Origin: an uncultured Verrucomicrobia subdivision 3 bacterium
Lineage (GTDB): Bacteria; Verrucomicrobiota; Verrucomicrobiia; Limisphaerales; UBA11358
Assembly: GCA_903827955.1 (NCBI GenBank)
Contig: CAIKKJ010000158.1
Location: 1 to 38,982, forward strand
Reading direction: 5' to 3'
Length of the DNA: 38,982 bases
Below, piece after piece: positions 1-8,800 of this stretch. How positions within the stretch are numbered: position 1 is the first letter of the stretch; every line of letters starts with the position of its first letter. The notes under the pieces are model-generated. The model searched no databases and was not told where the DNA came from. It was given only the letters and a program-made list of their open reading frames with translations. The position numbers and the translations under genes are program-made.

Positions 1-1
1 C

Positions 2-550
2 ACCGGCCAGTTGACGATTTACGACACTGGTCCGGTCATGGGCGGCACCGCCAACAACAACGCGATGAATCTTGGCGCAACTAATAGCACCGTCACCGTG
101 CATCTCTACGGCCTGCCGAACGTCGTCGGCTGGATGAACGGACATGGCCGCAGCAACGTGCTGGATTTCCAGCTCGTCGGCACGCTGCAGAAAGTCAACG
201 GCGCCAATCCCACGCAGAGCACCAATCTGGCGGCCTACAATTTTAGTCCCACCGGCGGCCAAAGCATCGTTGTCTCCGGCCAAACCTACAAATGGTCGGG
301 CTTTCATGTGACTGGTTCCGTCATTCCTCCACCGACGATCTCCGCGAGTTTGGGATCAAGCCGCAATATGCTGAACCTCTCTTGGCCATTAACCTACACG
401 GGATGGCAATTACAGTGTCAAACCAACGTCTTGAAATTTGGCTTAAGCACCAACTGGCAAGATGTCGCCGACTCAACCAGCACTAACCAGATACAGTTTC
501 CTCTGTCTGTGACAAATGGATGCGTGTTATACCGGCTTATAATGCATTAA
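2..550 (+). CDS. C-terminal part of a secreted protein, 5' end outside the window
   Basis: The frame is open to the left edge, so the start lies outside the window; the first possible in-window start is a TTG at 11. About 182 residues are visible. The first hundred are rich in Gly, Asn, Thr and Val and look like beta-rich secreted sequence; I do not recognise the enzyme or domain. The last 70 residues, after a Pro-Pro-Pro linker, carry LSW, a GWQLQCQTN stretch, NWQDV and a final LYRL. This is the short C-terminal module common at the ends of large secreted Verrucomicrobia proteins and seen in four other proteins of this window. It therefore appears to be a complete C-terminus of a surface or exported protein. 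Function unknown. Confidence 0.75.
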   Translation, partial: TGQLTIYDTGPVMGGTANNNAMNLGATNSTVTVHLYGLPNVVGWMNGHGRSNVLDFQLVGTLQKVNGANPTQSTNLAAYNFSPTGGQSIVVSGQTYKWSGFHVTGSVIPPPTISASLGSSRNMLNLSWPLTYTGWQLQCQTNVLKFGLSTNWQDVADSTSTNQIQFPLSVTNGCVLYRLIMH

Positions 551-720
551 CATGCAATCAAAAATTGACCTTGAATTGCTTTGTAAAAACCATTTGATTT
601 GTTGTGCGTCTGTGGTTGGATGCAAGTGAAAGGCAGAGGTAAGACGACGGCGGGTTATTGAGGTAGGCTGCAGAGGAGCAAACGTGAGATTTTTGGCAGT
701 TCATAATCACCAAAACAACT

Positions 721-910
721 GTCAGTAAAAGTGTCAGTAAAACATAAACTAACGGCTGACAAAAAGTTCCGGACAATACTTGAAATGTCAGTAATATGCG
801 TTAATATCCCTTGTAAATACGTGGTTTTTGAGTCCGAATCCCACCCCTTCCGCCATTCGATATATTGTAATTTGGGGAGATTTTGGACGAAAACCGCCAA
901 AAGTCAGTAA
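721..910 (+). repeat. Four GTCAGTAA octamers flanking the tRNA-like sequence
   Basis: GTCAGTAA occurs at 721-728, 733-740, 787-794 and 903-910, all on the plus strand. Three lie to the left of the tRNA-like 3' end at 830-855 and one to the right. Short direct repeats around a tRNA 3' end are the layout of integrase arm sites in temperate-element attachment regions. That reading is inference, since no integrase gene is in view. Confidence 0.4.
830..855 (+). other. Orphan tRNA-Ser-like 3' end, possible attachment-site remnant
   Basis: Positions 837-855 read AATCCCACCCCTTCCGCCA, which matches a T-arm 3' strand, a 7-base acceptor 3' strand, a G discriminator and an encoded CCA. CTTCCGCCA is typical of bacterial tRNA-Ser. 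The expected 5' T-stem strand and the rest of the tRNA (D-arm, anticodon, GGAAGGG 5' acceptor) are missing upstream, so this is not a functional tRNA gene. Partial tRNA 3' ends of this size are left where integrative elements recombine into tRNA genes. Chance similarity remains possible. Confidence 0.45.
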
Positions 911-988
911 GCCGGGTCAGGTAGCGACTGTCTTACGCTGCTTGCCAACAAATAGACAAACGACTTCCGTTCCTCCATTTCCAAGGCC

Positions 989-1708
989 TTATTTTGCTGG
1001 GCTAAGGCCAGAAACGGAAGGTTGGGAGGATTGTAGATTGCCGAATTTATTTTCCGCCGGTGCGCTCACGGTTGTTTTTGGAAGTGAAATCGGATGTGAA
1101 AAAATCATCAACTGGTGATTTTTAAATGCGCCAGGATGATTTTTAAATCCTTCCCTCGTCGTGGCGTGAGAATAGTTATGTGCACCAGCTTGGATGATTT
1201 CCGGTCCGTCGGCCAATATTTCCGCATCGCCCTTCGTGCTTGGCCGCACAATAGCGATATGTCCCGGCCGCGCGGGGTCGGGATTTTTGCAGGTGATGAC
1301 CACGAGTTCGCCTTTATTTGCCAACTGTTGAGCCTCAAGGGGAGATGTGACCAAATGCCAGCCCTCATTTGTGCCGCTGCCGCAAAGCCAAGTCTGTTGA
1401 GCGTTGGCGAGCAACACGGCGGAATGTTCCGGCGGATGCAGGAGATAGACGCCAAGTTTTTCCGCCGCCGCCGCGGCAAACGCACTACAATGGGTGTGCG
1501 ACAAACTGTTCGTGTAAACTTTTCCATTCGGCTCGCCCGTGCGCCAATCCACCTGCCGCCCAGCCAGCCAGAGCTGCTCGACGTGCATGGAGTCCAGCAC
1601 GGCGGCTAGCCGTTCTCCGGCCGGCGTGATTTCACTAGCCAGGCTGGTAGACAAACTGGCCGAGATAATCCAAAGGAGTAGCGGCAATAAAATGGTTCGA
1701 ATTCTCAT
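989..1708 (-). CDS. Secreted protein with putative Cys/His papain-like (NlpC/P60-like) domain
   Basis: The 239-residue protein begins with a Sec-type signal peptide (MRIRT, then a hydrophobic stretch to about residue 24). The body carries HTHCSAF with Cys74 at the start of a predicted helix, PGHIAIV with His150, and GPE with Glu170, the order and spacing of NlpC/P60-type amidases and peptidases. The whole of residues about 35-205 is clearly homologous to residues about 465-635 of the larger protein at 11881-14034. Shared landmarks are LDS, THCSAF, LG-YLL-PP, GHIAI, GPE and GF-H-GAF. The last 30 residues are low-complexity. It stands alone, 104 bases from its upstream neighbour, with an upstream copy of the 19-nt element at 1788-1806. 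A role in cell-wall or peptide cleavage is inferred from the predicted catalytic residues only. Confidence 0.65.
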   Translation of the reverse strand: MRIRTILLPLLLWIISASLSTSLASEITPAGERLAAVLDSMHVEQLWLAGRQVDWRTGEPNGKVYTNSLSHTHCSAFAAAAAEKLGVYLLHPPEHSAVLLANAQQTWLCGSGTNEGWHLVTSPLEAQQLANKGELVVITCKNPDPARPGHIAIVRPSTKGDAEILADGPEIIQAGAHNYSHATTREGFKNHPGAFKNHQLMIFSHPISLPKTTVSAPAENKFGNLQSSQPSVSGLSPAK

Positions 1709-1787
1709 TTCAATTTAAAAAAGCAAAGTTTCCTACACTGGTTGATTAAATATTCACAATCATTCTATCGCCAAACTCGGGCGATAA

Positions 1788-1806
1788 AATAGTGTCTTTG
1801 TGCTAT
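1788..1806 (-). promoter_or_regulatory. Copy A of a dispersed 19-nt intergenic element
   Basis: The plus strand reads AATAGTGTCTTTGTGCTAT; the minus strand, towards the Cys/His-domain gene, reads ATAGCACAAAGACACTATT and ends 79 bases before its ATG at 1708. Four further copies lie at 4825, 14082, 30410 and 31874, all between genes. ATAG and CTAT at the ends form a short inverted repeat. It is a candidate operator; the protein that would bind it is unknown. Confidence 0.5.
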
Positions 1807-1812
1807 GGCGCG

Positions 1813-2937
1813 TCAGTCTGGCAAAACACCCAGTGTTTTTTCGCCGATCAACTCAAACGCCATGCCGCTGAATTGTTTCACGAACTCGATCAGCGGTATT
1901 TCAAAAATTCCGTGCTTTGTAACGTAGCCACTTTGCGGGCCAGCCGCACCAACCGGAGTAAAATCTTGTCCGTGAGGATTCCACAATTTAACCTGATCGC
2001 CGATTGCATCGTAGCTCAAGACCGCATACGCGTGATTCGGCGTGAGGCCGGGCGTGGTCGGCTTGATCGTTCCACACGTCATCAGCCGTTTTTCATGCGT
2101 GGCCGCGCGTAGTTTTCCGCGTAACTCAGCGAGTCTGGCGGGAATATCATTTGTCGCGGAGCCCGGCATTTTTGCGAACTTAAACGAAAACCGCTGCATG
2201 TCGTGGCCGGTGATGTAGGCCAGCATCGTGCCCGCCGAACCGCCGCGTGCAAGCGCATCCAGCGGTGAATCCAGTCGCTCGTTTTCGGGCCGGTCCTCGT
2301 TGCGCGCCGTGCCGAGGGCTTTCTCGTAAAGGTTCACCCAGATGCCTTCGTGTTCGTTTGACGAAGTCATCGCAATCTCCGCATCCGTTGGTGGCGCGAC
2401 CTCGACATTTTTCTGTCCGAGCCGCACACGATAATTCCCGTTCGTCTCCACGACAAACATCGCCGCGACCTGCCGCGGATCGCGGCTCACCATCGCACCG
2501 AGCGGCGCGAGGCAGAAACAATTTCCCAGCTTGCCTTGATGAATCGTCTCCAAACGCGGCAATCCTTCGGCGAACAGATTTCGGTTCGTCGCGCCGGCGA
2601 TGCGCTTCAATCCGTCGCGAAAAAATTGCGCCAAGTCAGGTTGTTTCGTGCCGGCGATGGTTGCGATGTTGGCGGAACTGAATTCCGGCAGGGGAATTTT
2701 GGCCAGGCGCGACGCCCTTTTGAGCGCGGCAATGGCGGCGGCATTTGTGCCGGTCGTCTTGGCGTCGGCTACGGCCGTGTCGAGTTCGTTCGATGATAAA
2801 ATGCCGTCGTGGTTCAAATCCCAACGCGCGAAATTTTTTTGCAAGACGGCGAGAAAATCATCCGCCGTTTGCGCGTTTGCCGCCGCGGCGGCAATCACGG
2901 CGATTAGACAGAGAAAAAATTTGCGGCCGGCAAACAT
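1813..2937 (-). CDS. Exported calpain-type (C2) cysteine protease with EF-hand
   Basis: The protein has 374 residues. A signal peptide covers residues 1-22 (ending ANA). A canonical calcium-binding EF-hand loop lies at residues 40-51, with D40, N42, D44, G45, I46 and E51. The calpain core follows: QGKLGNC with Cys140 in place of the usual QGxLGDCW, NHAYAV with His302, and LWNPHG with Asn320, giving the Cys-His-Asn triad in order. The usual Trp after the catalytic Cys is Phe, and the usual NPWG is NPHG, so it is a divergent member. The EF-hand beside a calcium-type protease suggests calcium-dependent activity outside the cytoplasm, by inference. It sits 3 bases after the dehydrogenase-like gene and is probably cotranscribed with it. 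Confidence 0.8.
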   Translation of the reverse strand: MFAGRKFFLCLIAVIAAAAANAQTADDFLAVLQKNFARWDLNHDGILSSNELDTAVADAKTTGTNAAAIAALKRASRLAKIPLPEFSSANIATIAGTKQPDLAQFFRDGLKRIAGATNRNLFAEGLPRLETIHQGKLGNCFCLAPLGAMVSRDPRQVAAMFVVETNGNYRVRLGQKNVEVAPPTDAEIAMTSSNEHEGIWVNLYEKALGTARNEDRPENERLDSPLDALARGGSAGTMLAYITGHDMQRFSFKFAKMPGSATNDIPARLAELRGKLRAATHEKRLMTCGTIKPTTPGLTPNHAYAVLSYDAIGDQVKLWNPHGQDFTPVGAAGPQSGYVTKHGIFEIPLIEFVKQFSGMAFELIGEKTLGVLPD

Positions 2938-2940
2938 CGT

Positions 2941-3930
2941 TTACGCGTAGCTCGGCACGCCGATGTCCGTCATCAGCAACAAGCCGGGCGGCGCTTTCAA
3001 GATGCGCGGGGCCGCGTTGACGACGGCGGAAACGGTCGCGGAATCACCGGCAACACCGGTGGAAATCGTCATGTCCAGCGCCGGTTCGCCGTCAATCTGG
3101 CAGCGGTCGTGCGGGTTTAGCGCGTCGAGATACATCTTCAAATCCAGCGTGATTTTGACTTCGTTGCCGACGGTGACTTCGCCGCGTTGATGCAGGCCGC
3201 AGCACTGGCCCTTTTTCACGTTGACGTGCGGCGTGGTGATGTCGTGGTCGGCGACCATCGCCTTGCAGGATTCGGTAAGTTTGGAAATTTTCCAGCCGAG
3301 GCAATGCGCGATGAGCGCGGCAGATTCTTTCAAGCCGGCGTGGCCGGCTTTGCCTTCGGAAAACAATTTTTCAAACGCGGCCGGCTCAAGGCCGCTGCCG
3401 ATTTTTTTTTGCAACGGCCCGCGCCGCGTGGTGGCGTTAACGACGCGCTGCACGTGGACGGCTTTCACCGAACGGCAGACGCCCGTCAAACAAACCGGCA
3501 CGACGTCCATGACGAAGCCGGGATTGACGCCGGTGCCGAGCACGCGCGCGCCGAACTGCTTGCAGACAAAATCCAGATGCGCGGCGGTCACTGGATCGCG
3601 CAACGTCGGAAACAATAATTCTTCGCAGGAGGAGACGACGCTGATGCCGTGCCGGGCCATCGGTTCAATCTGCTCGCATGCGGCTTTGATCTTGGAAACG
3701 GATGTGTGGAAAATCACATCGGGTTTGCCGGCGGCGGCGAGCAGTTCGTCGAGCGAGCGAAAAACTTTCACCCCGGCAAGCGCGGGCAGGCCGGTAAGTT
3801 CGCCGAGCGATTTGCCGATTTTGGCGGGGTCAATGTCAATGCCACCGATGATTTCAATCCACGGTTTGCTGGCCGCGAGTTTCAGGGTTTCAATGCCGAT
3901 GGGGCCGAGGCCGAATTGTGCGGTTTTCAT
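2941..3930 (-). CDS. DapB-fold NAD(P)-dependent dehydrogenase, 2,4-diaminopentanoate dehydrogenase-like
   Basis: I chose the ATG at 3930 (MKTAQFG, 329 residues) over a TTG at 3960, because it places the Rossmann nucleotide loop (GLGPIGIETLK) directly at the N-terminus and avoids overlapping the upstream gene. Residues about 3-130 form a dinucleotide-binding fold. The C-terminal half contains GTGVNPGFVMD, RRGPLQKKIGSG and a late GEPALDMTIS stretch, which resemble 2,4-diaminopentanoate dehydrogenase and relatives of dihydrodipicolinate reductase. Substrate is uncertain: the family acts on amino acids or imines in ornithine and lysine breakdown. There is no signal peptide, so it is cytosolic, although both neighbours in the apparent operon are exported. 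It starts 26 bases after the upstream amidotransferase-like gene. Confidence 0.72.
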   Translation of the reverse strand: MKTAQFGLGPIGIETLKLAASKPWIEIIGGIDIDPAKIGKSLGELTGLPALAGVKVFRSLDELLAAAGKPDVIFHTSVSKIKAACEQIEPMARHGISVVSSCEELLFPTLRDPVTAAHLDFVCKQFGARVLGTGVNPGFVMDVVPVCLTGVCRSVKAVHVQRVVNATTRRGPLQKKIGSGLEPAAFEKLFSEGKAGHAGLKESAALIAHCLGWKISKLTESCKAMVADHDITTPHVNVKKGQCCGLHQRGEVTVGNEVKITLDLKMYLDALNPHDRCQIDGEPALDMTISTGVAGDSATVSAVVNAAPRILKAPPGLLLMTDIGVPSYA

Positions 3931-3956
3931 TTTTCGTGGAATTTTTTTTGAAAAAA

Positions 3957-4787
3957 TCAAGGCGGGCCGGCGTTGCGCGAACTCACCCAGTTGACCGCCT
4001 GCGGCACGATGTATTCAAGGCCCGCCGTTTGCTCGGGATGCGGGCTGATGCAAATGACTTTTCCTTTCTGAAACGGGCCGGCGAAAATGGCGGGCGAATT
4101 AATCTGGATGCCGACAGGGGTGTTGTTGCTGGCGACTTCGCTGCGAAACCACGCGAGGACTTTGTAAGGCGGCAGATTGGTGGCGTCTGCCGGGCCGACA
4201 ATCGGCCCCTGATGATAAAGGCAGTCAACATTTGTGTCGCCGCCAAAGATTTTTTCACCCGCTGGAGTGACTTCAAGTTTTAAGACGGCCTTGCCTCGCT
4301 GCCATTTTGGCGAAAGCGTCCGGGCGTTGATGAGGTGCAGACTCCACGGATAACCCGCCGTGGCAAGATACGCGCCGGCGCAGATGCCGATGTAGCCGCC
4401 GCCATGGCCGACAAATTTTTCGACCTGGGCGCGCCCGTCTTCGCCGATGGCCTTGGCTTCTTGGCTGCCGCTGCCGCCGGCGAAAATCACCACATCGAAA
4501 TTGGTCAGGGCGCCGGCACGAATCTGGTCGGGCGAAATTTCCTCAAGCGAGGTAGGCGCGGCAGGAGCGTTTAGTGTTTTTATCAGGTCGGGCGGGCCGT
4601 TGCCGCCGGTGCCCGGCCCCTTGTAAAGCGCGACTTTGATTTTCGCCGGAGACGTTTGGCTTGTTTTTTGATTATCGGCGATGGCTTGAGTTGTCCAAGC
4701 GGTAAAAAAGGCAGTTAAAATCAGAATCAGCGGAAACATCAGCCGTGATTTTCCGATTGCCGAGGCGGTTTTAGCTTCTGGGGACAT
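3957..4787 (-). CDS. Exported class I glutamine-amidotransferase-like protein (BPL_N-like)
   Basis: The ATG at 4787 is preferred over the TTG one codon upstream; the product has 276 residues. Numbering here counts from the TTG, so subtract one for the ATG start. A hydrophobic segment at about 18-38 ending AIA looks like a signal peptide or anchor. The core has VVIFAGGSGS, then GGGYIGICAGAY with the nucleophile-elbow Cys137, and late ISPHPEQT with His251 and Glu253, forming the Cys-His-Glu set of class I glutamine amidotransferase folds. It matches the stand-alone domain related to the N-terminus of some biotin-protein ligases. No synthetase partner is seen, so the reaction is unknown. It is first in the set 4787-1813, with copy B of the 19-nt element 37 bases upstream. 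Confidence 0.72.
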   Translation of the reverse strand: MSPEAKTASAIGKSRLMFPLILILTAFFTAWTTQAIADNQKTSQTSPAKIKVALYKGPGTGGNGPPDLIKTLNAPAAPTSLEEISPDQIRAGALTNFDVVIFAGGSGSQEAKAIGEDGRAQVEKFVGHGGGYIGICAGAYLATAGYPWSLHLINARTLSPKWQRGKAVLKLEVTPAGEKIFGGDTNVDCLYHQGPIVGPADATNLPPYKVLAWFRSEVASNNTPVGIQINSPAIFAGPFQKGKVICISPHPEQTAGLEYIVPQAVNWVSSRNAGPP

Positions 4788-4824
4788 CAACGAGAGAGGC
4801 TACTCACTGCCCCCAACACACTCC

Positions 4825-4843
4825 ATAGCACAAAATCACTATT
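4825..4843 (+). promoter_or_regulatory. Copy B of the dispersed 19-nt element
   Basis: The plus strand reads ATAGCACAAAATCACTATT. It lies in the divergent gap, 37 bases before the minus-strand amidotransferase-like gene (ATG 4787) and 191 bases before the plus-strand pseudopilin (ATG 5035). It could serve either. It has the best symmetry of the five copies together with the copy at 31874. Confidence 0.5.
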
Positions 4844-5034
4844 CCGTTGACGGAAAGTATGTCATAGATTTGATTACCGTTCGACTGGTGTGACTTAAAA
4901 TTGGTTTATGTTTTTGAGACGCGATTGATTGTGCCAGCGAATATTTTCACCAACTCAAATCTAAAAGCGCCAATAATTTTATGTCGCGCCAGTGTTTTGT
5001 CGGCAAATTCATCTCAATCTCAAAAAGGCAAACT

Positions 5035-5793
5035 ATGAAATCAAAAACTGTTGCTCGGGCAATCGCAGCCTTCACGTTAATCGAACTCCTGGTGGTTATC
5101 GCCATCATCGCCATTTTGGCGGCCATGCTGCTGCCTGCGCTGGCCAAGGCCAAGGCCAAGGCGTATCAAATCTCTTGCCTTAACAATATGAAACAAATGG
5201 GGCTGGCGTTTCAGATGTTTGCCGATGACAACGGCGATTTGTGTGCCGGGCCGTTGCAGCGCGAGGTATTTTCGGGATACTATCAAGGTGACAATACGGC
5301 TGCATCTTTTTACTACAAAGACCAGCCTTACTATTATCTTTATAGTTATCTCGGGCTCCCCAACCCTGCCGGTGTTAGCGCTGCGGTCTCCCCAACGATG
5401 CAGAACACCGTGCCGATTTTCACTTGTGTGGCGCAGGTGCAGATTCCTATTACATCCACCGGGCCCGCAGCAACTCAAAAAGGTTTTCGTGTCAGCTATT
5501 CAACAATTGGGAAAATTGATCCGAACGATAACAGCTCACGCCCATTTGGCTATCCAACGGGTTTCTCCAGCACGCCAGCGGCAAATCCGCTCAAAATGTC
5601 TGGCATCTCAAAATACACCAACAGTTTGAGCGAGCTCTATGCTATCCGTGACGTGGACAATGAACTAGATAATGGCACGCTAACTTGGTATGGTGAAATT
5701 TCGAAAAAGGCGGTTCACGGCAGCAACCTTCGAAATGTGCTCTACTTTGACTGGCATGCTGCGGGCACACATGGAACCAATTATCTTAAGTGA
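5035..5793 (+). CDS. DUF1559-type pseudopilin (prepilin N-terminal methylation domain)
   Basis: The ATG at 5035 was chosen over one at 4981 because it is preceded by AAAAAGG at a workable distance and yields a normal prepilin leader. The product has 252 residues. The leader has several basic residues (K2, K4, R8), then cleavage before F13 in [13 protein letters not shown], with Glu17 at mature position +5, followed by [14 protein letters not shown], a hallmark of PVC-group pseudopilins. The residue before the cut is Ala rather than the usual Gly. The C-terminus has [14 protein letters not shown], close to the H-X9-DG motif of this family but with Trp for Gly. It is an inner-membrane-anchored, type II secretion-like minor pilin by family. 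It lies 67 bases upstream of a large secreted protein gene on the same strand. Confidence 0.88.
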   Translation: MKSKTVARAIAAFTLIELLVVIAIIAILAAMLLPALAKAKAKAYQISCLNNMKQMGLAFQMFADDNGDLCAGPLQREVFSGYYQGDNTAASFYYKDQPYYYLYSYLGLPNPAGVSAAVSPTMQNTVPIFTCVAQVQIPITSTGPAATQKGFRVSYSTIGKIDPNDNSSRPFGYPTGFSSTPAANPLKMSGISKYTNSLSELYAIRDVDNELDNGTLTWYGEISKKAVHGSNLRNVLYFDWHAAGTHGTNYLK

Positions 5794-5860
5794 TAAAAAT
5801 AATAATATCCGCGTTACTCGCTCATTTGACGAAGCCCCAACCTTCCCGACCATAAACCCC

Positions 5861-8800
5861 ATGAAAACAAAATTGAACTTAACGGATTGGCTGTCTTACC
5901 GGAATCAGTTGCGGTCTTTGACTCTTATCTCGATGTTTGGTGCGGCGATGTTGTGCGGCACGACTCTTCGCGCCAACGATGTCAGTTGGACCGGCGGCGG
6001 CACCGGCTTAAGTTCGGACTGGCGGACGGGAGCGAACTGGAGTTCCAGCGTCGTGCCTGGGAGTTCAGACAACGCAGTATTCAACGGTGGCAGCGTCACG
6101 AACAATTCCCTGATTGACATGGCGGCCGCCGGCGGAACGCAACAGGTTGGTTCCATTTCGGTCGTCTCCGGCCAGACGGTCAATGTGATTATCGGCAACT
6201 CTTCCACCACGACCAGTGGCACACTTGTCCTGAACGGCGTCGGTGGCGTTCTCCTATCCGACAGTGCCGGCGCGGGCGGCGAGTTGATCATTGAAAACTT
6301 CAACCAGCCGCTTGCGCTCGGGCTGGCTGCATCCGGGGCCATCTATGCCAGCAGCTCCACCGGAAACCCGGTGGCATCCACGGATCCGGGGCGGGTGGAA
6401 ATTTATAGTTCGATTATTGATGTCGGTGGCTCGCGCAGCATCACTTTAACCGGACCGGGCAACGTCTATCTGCGTGGTGTGAACACGTATTCTGGCAATA
6501 CGACCATCCAAAATGGCGCGTTGGAACTGGATGCAACGGGCACGGTTGGCAATGGTGTAGGGACGATTTATCTTTCCGGCGGCAACATCCAATCCGGCGC
6601 GAGCCGCAACGGCTACAGCTCTGGTCCTTGGATTCCCAATCCCATCGTGCTCACAGCGGATGCGCATATTTTCAACTCGGCCAGCACGGCCAATTCGACG
6701 CGTAATATTCCGTTTTCGGGAAGTTTAACGGGCAGCGGTGGTTCCTTGATTATCTGCAATCCCACCGGCGTCAGTGGAAATAGTTTTGTTCCCCGTTTTT
6801 CAGGTGCCTTTACCAACAGCTTGCCCGTGGTTTTGGGAGATACTTCTGGAACCGCTTTTTCTGATAATACTTTGGATTTTAGTGCCATTGATTTGTGCAA
6901 CGCGGTTACCAACGGCATGCAGGTTTGGAACGGAGTATTTTCCGGTCCCGGTAACCTCCGCCGTTCCAGCCCGGTCCTGAGCTTTTCTGCCATGCCCGGC
7001 GGCGTCGCGATTTTAACCGGGAACAATACTTTTTCCGGCGGTTCATCCATCAATGACGGCACCTTGTTTGCCAACAACTCCACCGGCTCCGCTCTCGGTT
7101 CCGGCTTGGTCGGAGTTTACAGTCACGGAACACTCGCCGGCAATGGCACCATTCTCGCGGCCGTTACCAACGGCCTCGGCGGAACAATCCAGCCGGGCTC
7201 AACCGCCACCAATGTTGGCAAGCTTACGGTCAATAGTCTGTTATTTGGCCCGTCTGGCAATTACACGTGGCAAATTTCATCGGTCACGGGAACCGCAGGC
7301 ACGGCGTGGGATTTGATCAACGCCAGCAGCGCCGGTTGGACGGATAACGGCAACAGCACCAATAAAAATGTCATTCATTTGAAATCACTGGGCGTGCCGA
7401 CCGGCTGGAACAATGCAACCGCTTACACCTGGCTGATCATCTCGAATAACCCGGCCAACACCACTGGATTTAATGCGGCCAACTGGTCGGTCGACCCTAC
7501 CTATTTTGGCGCAACCGCCGCCGGTGCCTTCAGCGTGACCACGGACGGCAACGGTTCGCTCGACTTGGTTTACACACCGCTCGCCAACACGCAACCGGTG
7601 GCGCACATGGTGATTCTGGCACCGGGTGAAACCCTGACGCCTGGCAGCGCGCCGGGCAAAACCGGTTCACCCACCGCGCAACGTTCGACGGTTGGTTATT
7701 CCGTGACCGTGAAAGCTTTGGACGCCAGTTACAATCTCTGCTCGAATTCTTTTGATACCGTGACACTCACTTCCAGTGCCGCGGGCGACACGTTGCCTGC
7801 GATAGCACCGCTTGTGAACGGGAGCATCACTTTCTCGCTGGTGAATAACACCGTGGGTAACATCACCGTGACGGCCACCAACGTGACCGAAGGCATCGCT
7901 GTGCCTACCGGCAGTTCGATTGTGCCGGTGAATATCAATACTTCCACGACGACCTTGGCCAGTTCGGTCAATCCGGCCCAGCCGGGGGTGCCCATTTCAT
8001 TGTCGGCCACGGTTTCTTCCACTGCGGCCACGCGCACCGGGACGGTGACCTTCATGAAAAATGGCACAAATGTTTTGGGCACCGCGACGCTTGCTGGCAA
8101 CTCCGCATCCATCACGCTTTCCGGCGGCACGGGAACAAATTCCATCACTGCCATTTACAGCGGCGACGCGAACAACACCAGCAGCACCAACTCGCCGGCG
8201 TTGACACAAGTCATCAATCCCAGCGGTGCCGGTGTGGTGCAGGCCGGAGTGGCGGCATTGATGCAGGACGGACAGGATTACGCCGCCGCGACGAGCACGC
8301 CGATTACTGGTCGTGGACCGTGGGTATGCGGCGGCGGCACTGCATCTTCTTCCTTCATTAAAATTATCGCCGGCGACTTGTCTGGTGCCACCAGCCCGGA
8401 CATCCGGCCATTGCCGGCGGCAGGAGTTAATACTAATCATTTGCAAATTTCCAAGGCCGGCACGAACAGCCGTTGGTATTTCCGCAGCATGACCAACAGC
8501 GCCACATCCGGCTCGGTATATTTTTCGTTTCTCTTGAACGTGTCAGTGAATCCAACCACTGCGGATGAGTTCATGGGAACGATGATTTCCAGCACCATAA
8601 CCAATACGCCGGCACCGACGGATCCGCTGTCGTTCCACGCGCGGGTGGGCGCGGACGGAACGCATTTTGACTTGGGTGTCCAACGATTAAACGGAGAAAC
8701 GGCCTGGACGGGCGACTTGGCGGACAACACGACCTATCTGGTAGTTTTGAAATATACTTTCGGTTCAGCCGCAGGCTGCAGCATCTATGTCAACCCGATT

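Larger units (their letters stand above)
551..988. other. Gene-poor intergenic stretch with possible integration scar
   Basis: No convincing gene is visible across about 440 bases; the short open frames lack recognisable protein character. The stretch is more AT-rich than its surroundings. It holds four copies of GTCAGTAA between 721 and 910 and, at 830-855, a sequence resembling the 3' end of a serine tRNA. No integrase, transposase or complete tRNA is present. It separates a plus-strand gene end from a minus-strand gene end, so a bidirectional terminator would be expected, but I see no clear hairpin with a T-run. Confidence 0.5.

Noticed and set aside
828-1118. 96-codon plus-strand frame overlapping the tRNA-like sequence
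   Set aside because: It has no recognisable domain, overlaps the end of the minus-strand Cys/His gene and includes the tRNA-like bases; probably chance.
5690-5860. Upstream extension of the 1235-residue protein to 5690
   Set aside because: It overlaps the pseudopilin coding region; the ATG at 5861 begins a proper leader.
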